Source of the DNA: Serratia plymuthica
GTDB taxonomy: Bacteria > Pseudomonadota > Gammaproteobacteria > Enterobacterales > Enterobacteriaceae
DNA length: 64,000 nucleotides
NCBI RefSeq assembly: GCF_018336935.1
Contig: NZ_CP068771.1
Location: 2,356,001-2,420,000 of the forward strand
Reading direction: 5' to 3'
In this document: positions 60,756 through 64,000 of the stretch, one piece after another
Layout: each line of letters begins with the position of its first letter
Position numbering within the stretch: position 1 is the stretch's first letter
Notes under the pieces: generated by a model
The model's input: only the letters and a program-made list of their open reading frames with translations
The model's database searches: none
What the model was told of the DNA's origin: nothing
Made by a program: the position numbers and the translations under genes

Positions 60756-61946
60756 TCAAAAACCTTGCTCTGGCCGTTGCAGGCGGTGTCCGTTTCCTGT
60801 CGCCCAGGCCGCCAGCAGCAGTAAAACTGCGCCGCCGATCAACGGCGCGGCCACGCCGATGGAATCCAACAAATGTCCGCCGACAGCCCCGCCCAGCATT
60901 ATGGCTAGCTGAATGGATGCCACCATCAGGCCACCGCCGCTTTCCGGTTCGTCATTAATCTCTCTGGCGAGCCAGGTAGACCAGCACACCGGAATGGCCG
61001 CATTCAGCATGCCCCATCCGGCCATCATGACCGCAACAGCGGCAAACACGTGGCCTGCTCCGACCATGCCTAAGGTCATCACCGCCAGGCCGACCGGCAA
61101 CCAAACCAGCAGCCGATACAGATGATTGCGCTGCAGCATGGCGCTGGCGAAATGCGTGCCGGCGAAACCTGCTGCCCCCAGGCCCAACAACAGCAATGAG
61201 AGTTTGTCTGAGTCAACACCTGTCGCGCCTTCCAGAAAGGGACGGAAATAGGTAAATGCGGCAAAGGCACCGGCAAAGGTCAGCATGACCGCCAGCATAC
61301 CTATGGCGACGTAGCGGCGTTTGAGCAATCCGAACAGGCGCGTGACCGGAATGGCGGCCTGTGGCGGCATCGACGGCAGGCTTTTCGCCTGCCAGACGAG
61401 GTTAATCAAAACCAGGGGCACCAGGCCCGCAAACACCCAACGCCATCCGAAGTGTCCACCCAGATAGGCGCCAATCGGTGCCGCGAACGCGGTGGCGACC
61501 GCATTACCCATGTAAACGGCGCCGAGCGCGTTGGGGACCCGGTGTGCAGGAACCAGGCGGATCACCGTGGCGGTAGCCAGCGACCAGAAACCGCCCACGG
61601 CCAGACCCAGCAGTGCGCGGGCGACCATTAACAAGGAAAAGCTGGGTGCCAGCGCGATCAGAATCAACGACAGCAGCATAAGCACCGTCATGCTCATCAA
61701 GACATAGCGGCGATCAAAGCGGCCTGCTAGCGGGCCGATAAATACGCTGGCCAACACCGCGAACAGGCCCGAGATGGAAATTGCCTGCCCCGCCATCCCC
61801 TGCGTAGCATGCAAATCGCCGGCGATAGGCGTCAGCAGGCTGACAGGCATAAACTCCGAGGCGATCAGCAGTGCGACGCACAGCGCCATTGAGCCGACGG
61901 CACTCGCCAGAGAGCGTCTTGACGAGGATCGGGTTGAGGTGGTCAT
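60756..61946 (-). CDS. MFS drug/metabolite transporter, DHA1 family
   Basis: A 396-residue membrane protein with the pattern of twelve hydrophobic segments. The loop-2/3 motif GPLAGRFDRRYVL and the SEFMPVSLLTPIAGDL opening are typical of AraJ/YdhP-type DHA1 exporters for small molecules or sugars. It is probably co-transcribed with the MarR-GNAT gene that follows. It is about 7 kb from the PKS operon and separated by unrelated genes, so a role in polyketide export is possible but not supported. Confidence 0.9.
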   Translation of the reverse strand: MTTSTRSSSRRSLASAVGSMALCVALLIASEFMPVSLLTPIAGDLHATQGMAGQAISISGLFAVLASVFIGPLAGRFDRRYVLMSMTVLMLLSLILIALAPSFSLLMVARALLGLAVGGFWSLATATVIRLVPAHRVPNALGAVYMGNAVATAFAAPIGAYLGGHFGWRWVFAGLVPLVLINLVWQAKSLPSMPPQAAIPVTRLFGLLKRRYVAIGMLAVMLTFAGAFAAFTYFRPFLEGATGVDSDKLSLLLLGLGAAGFAGTHFASAMLQRNHLYRLLVWLPVGLAVMTLGMVGAGHVFAAVAVMMAGWGMLNAAIPVCWSTWLAREINDEPESGGGLMVASIQLAIMLGGAVGGHLLDSIGVAAPLIGGAVLLLLAAWATGNGHRLQRPEQGF

Positions 61947-62036
61947 GGGTTACTCCGAAATGAAAATATCCCGTAAAACAGCAGGACATATTATGGGTGG
62001 CGAAGATGAGTGAACGCAGTCAAATCCACATCAGAT

Positions 62037-62522
62037 TCAATTCCCAAGGGTGATTGTTACGCGTAGGCTTCCCGGTCGGTTAAGGGCCTCAAGGCCTGAA
62101 GTGATTTTGCCTATTTTGATAACCCCTGCGGCTTCAGGTCCGCGGCCTCGGTAAAAAGCCATGTTCCCCCAGGGAGCATAGTAAGCAATGTCCCCGGTGG
62201 CGCCGGCATCAGACTCGGGGGCCGCGTCTTGCGAAAGACGCTGTGGCAGCGCGCCGCTGATTTTCTCCGCATCACCGTAGTCTTTAAGCGTTAAGGTGAG
62301 TGGCAGCAGTTTGACGAAGTCCCGCGCCGTCGGATTATCCTCAAGCGTCGCCGTCAGATGGGTGGAACCTATGGCTATCCGAATATCATGCATTTTTACC
62401 TGCCGGGTTACGGTTTCTCTCTGGTTCTCAGCACTGGCCTGGGCTGCTTGTAATGTGCCGACTGTCGGCAGCATCAAGAGTAAAGCTGCATATTGGCTAA
62501 CCCGCATAGAGGTCTTTCCCAT
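62037..62522 (-). CDS. secreted cyclophilin-like fold protein
   Basis: I take the sixth codon of the longest frame as start (62522), since GGA sits about 9 nt before it; the product is 161 residues. A signal peptide ends near LQAAQA. The mature part resembles the cyclophilin-like family: an IRIAIGSTHLTATLEDNPTARDFVKLLPLTLTLKDYG opening, then YYAPWGNMAFYRG and a closing beta strand. These proteins often sit beside oxidoreductase or hydrolase genes; their role is unclear. It lies downstream of the secreted hydrolase on the same strand. Confidence 0.8.
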   Translation of the reverse strand: MGKTSMRVSQYAALLLMLPTVGTLQAAQASAENQRETVTRQVKMHDIRIAIGSTHLTATLEDNPTARDFVKLLPLTLTLKDYGDAEKISGALPQRLSQDAAPESDAGATGDIAYYAPWGNMAFYRGRGPEAAGVIKIGKITSGLEALNRPGSLRVTITLGN

Positions 62523-62565
62523 GGCATGTCCTTTCATTACCCGTGAAATAAACTCAGGTTGAAGA

Positions 62566-62581
62566 CCGCGCCAATGCGCGG
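62566..62581. terminator. small hairpin CCGCGC-CAAT-GCGCGG
   Basis: A 6-bp GC stem with a 4-nt loop in the gap between the hydrolase stop and the cyclophilin-like gene. No T-run follows on the transcribed strand, so it may only attenuate read-through. Confidence 0.25.
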
Positions 62582-62605
62582 CCCGAGGTTACGGAGACGA
62601 AACGC

Positions 62606-63634
62606 TTACTTCAGATTGCTGTGGAAGAAAGAAGCCAGCTTGGCGAACGGGATCAGGTCGGTGCGGTCGTACAGATCCACATGGCCCGCGCCCGGCACGA
62701 TGACCAGTTCTTTCGGTTGGCCGGCCAGTTTATAGGCCGCTTCGCTGAACTCACGCGAATGAGCTTCAGAACCCGTGATGAACAGCATCGGGCGAGGAGA
62801 GATCGTCTCAATGTCGTTGAACGGGTAGAAGTTCAGGAACTTGACGACGCTGGTCAGCGTCGGATGGGTCGTCAGCGCCGGCGACGAACCTTTAGGGGTG
62901 AATTCGCCACGCGGCGTGCGGTAGTAGTCATAGAACTCCCGCTGGATAGCCGGCGTGTCCGCTGTCAATTCATGCACGGTACCGCCGACGTATTCGGTTT
63001 TTCCGCCCGCGAACTCCACATCGCGCTGTTCGGATGCGGCGGCGATCATCTGCTTTCTCTGCTCCAGCGTTTGCGAATGTTTGATCCCATTGCGCATTGC
63101 CGCGCCCATATCATACATACTGACCGTAGCAACGGCTTTGATGCGCGAATCGATTTTCGCGGCGCTGATGACGAAGCTGCCGCTCCCGCAAATGCCCAGC
63201 ACGCCAATCTGCTCTTTGTCTACCCACGGCTGGGTTCTCAGATAGTCAACCGCTGCGCTGAATGCTTCCGCATAGAGGTCCGGTGCGACGGCATTACGAG
63301 GTTGCCCCTCACTCTCACCCCAGAAAGACTGATCGATAGCCAGGGTGACAAAACCTTGCTCAGCGAGCTTCTGCGCATAAAGGTTCGAACTCTGCTCTTT
63401 CACCGCCCCCATCGGATGGCCAATGACGATGGCAGGATAGCGGGTGCCCGGTTTCAGGTTTTCAGGCATGAACAGATTCCCTACAATCTTCATTTTGAAT
63501 TGATTGTTAAAGGTGATCTTTTGCGTCGTTACCTTATCGCTCCGGTAAAAATTATTTGCGCCGTTAGACATATCGGCTGCCATAGAGGTGAATGAACTGA
63601 CCAGCAGGGCCAGCGATAACGCTATTTTCTTCAT
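62606..63634 (-). CDS. secreted alpha/beta hydrolase, dienelactone-hydrolase-like
   Basis: A 342-residue protein with a signal peptide (MKKIALSLALLVSSFTSMAA, cleavage near residue 20). The nucleophile elbow reads GICGSG, so the nucleophile would be Cys149 rather than Ser, as in dienelactone hydrolases. The family's later acid and histidine appear in FITGSEAHS and GAGHVDLYD. The substrate is unknown; esters or lactones are likely. The Cys nucleophile in an exported enzyme is noteworthy. It is divergent from a LysR gene at the window edge, which probably controls it. Confidence 0.88.
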   Translation of the reverse strand: MKKIALSLALLVSSFTSMAADMSNGANNFYRSDKVTTQKITFNNQFKMKIVGNLFMPENLKPGTRYPAIVIGHPMGAVKEQSSNLYAQKLAEQGFVTLAIDQSFWGESEGQPRNAVAPDLYAEAFSAAVDYLRTQPWVDKEQIGVLGICGSGSFVISAAKIDSRIKAVATVSMYDMGAAMRNGIKHSQTLEQRKQMIAAASEQRDVEFAGGKTEYVGGTVHELTADTPAIQREFYDYYRTPRGEFTPKGSSPALTTHPTLTSVVKFLNFYPFNDIETISPRPMLFITGSEAHSREFSEAAYKLAGQPKELVIVPGAGHVDLYDRTDLIPFAKLASFFHSNLK

Positions 63635-63941
63635 CTGATTACTCTCGGTTGAAATAGTGAGGTTAATTTCTTCGGCGTTCGTATAAATAAATCGGCGAAT
63701 AACAACTCAAACCTGAACGCAGGTCATTTATTTAAACGACTCATTTCAAGTTTTATTTAAAGGGCCTGTCGACGCAGTCAATATAGCAACAATGATTAGC
63801 GCAATTAATGCCAAAAATCTTTACGCTTTTGTGAGAAAAATTCATCAATGGTTTTCTCTCAACCTGCATTTGGATAAGATAAGACACACTCAGGCACCGG
63901 CCCCCATCAACGCCTGGACCCAGCCCCAGAGGAGAAGCTAC
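63635..63941. promoter_or_regulatory. 307-bp divergent promoter region (hydrolase / LysR)
   Basis: An AT-rich gap between two divergent starts. It contains GAGAAAA (63833-63839) inverted as TTTTCTC (63852-63858), a small dyad ACCTG-AACG-CAGGT (63711-63724) and two copies of TTATTTAAA. Either dyad could be a LysR site. I can place no clear -35/-10 pair. Confidence 0.4.
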
Positions 63942-64000
63942 GTGGATGATCTAAAAGCGTTTCTGTGCATAGCCAGATTGCGGAGCTTTACCAAAGCGGC
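63942..64000 (+). CDS. LysR-family regulator, N-terminal fragment (3' end outside window)
   Basis: A GTG start preceded by GAGGAG opens a frame reading DDLKAFLCIARLRSFTKA, the standard first helices of a LysR DNA-binding domain. Only 19 full codons are visible. Its divergent position relative to the secreted hydrolase matches the usual LysR arrangement. Confidence 0.8.
   Translation, partial: MDDLKAFLCIARLRSFTKA

Noticed and set aside
62621-63595. 324-codon open frame on the + strand opposite the secreted hydrolase
   Set aside because: It is fully antisense to a gene with a signal peptide and an alpha/beta-hydrolase fold; its translation has no family features and reflects GC-biased codon positions.
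1-64000. CRISPR array, tRNA, rRNA or riboswitch
   Set aside because: No regularly spaced direct repeats and no recognisable structured RNA gene were seen on either strand.

Overview
The window is about 64 kb of GC-rich enterobacterial DNA. Its first 53.7 kb is the 3' part of one very large, co-directional trans-acyltransferase polyketide synthase (PKS) operon. The order read from the sequence is: luciferase-like oxygenase, giant PKS, free ACP, JmjC-type Fe protein, small unknown protein, two more PKSs (the last ending in a condensation domain), an exported protein, a PfaD-type enoyl reductase, a double AT and a single AT. From memory this matches oocM to oocW of the oocydin A (haterumalide) cluster of Serratia plymuthica and relatives, so I use those symbols. 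No database search was possible. The flanking genes (LysR, HxlR and MarR regulators, quinone reductases, an MFS pump, a secreted hydrolase) fit a Serratia-type chromosome.

PKS region (1-53703, all + strand). The window opens inside a PKS (KR-ACP end, probably oocL). OocM and the N-terminal KS-ACP of OocN (KS with His replaced by Gln) look like a non-elongating oxygenation station. OocN then carries KS-KR-ACP, KS-DH-PS-KR-ACP (the pyran-synthase-like domain would make the tetrahydrofuran ring), KS-DH-KR-ACP-ACP and KS-ACP, and ends in a second non-elongating KS (His replaced by Glu). That last KS has no ACP of its own. The free ACP OocO follows, with OocP, whose iron site reads HxG...H as in Fe/2-oxoglutarate halogenases, and its small partner OocQ. 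Together they look like a chlorination station. OocR (KS-DH-ACP-KS-KR) and OocS (MT-ACP-ACP-KS-DH-ACP-KS-KR-ACP-KS-ACP-TE-like-KS-ACP-C) complete the line. The internal TE-like domain is the likely O-acetylation domain and the terminal C domain the likely release domain. OocU, OocV and OocW supply enoyl reduction and acyl units in trans.

Boundary region (53704-55026). A hairpin follows oocW. Next comes a 1.14-kb segment bounded by 42-bp imperfect inverted repeats with a 27-bp perfect core. It holds a lone SAM methyltransferase gene and no transposase.

Chromosomal flank (55027-64000). This has a GNAT acetyltransferase, a D-2-hydroxyacid dehydrogenase (with a perfect 22-bp inverted repeat in its coding sequence), a LysR regulator divergent from an NAD(P)H quinone reductase, a KefF-like reductase divergent from an HxlR regulator, a MarR-GNAT fusion downstream of an MFS transporter, a secreted cyclophilin-like protein, a secreted alpha/beta hydrolase, and the start of another LysR gene that runs off the window.
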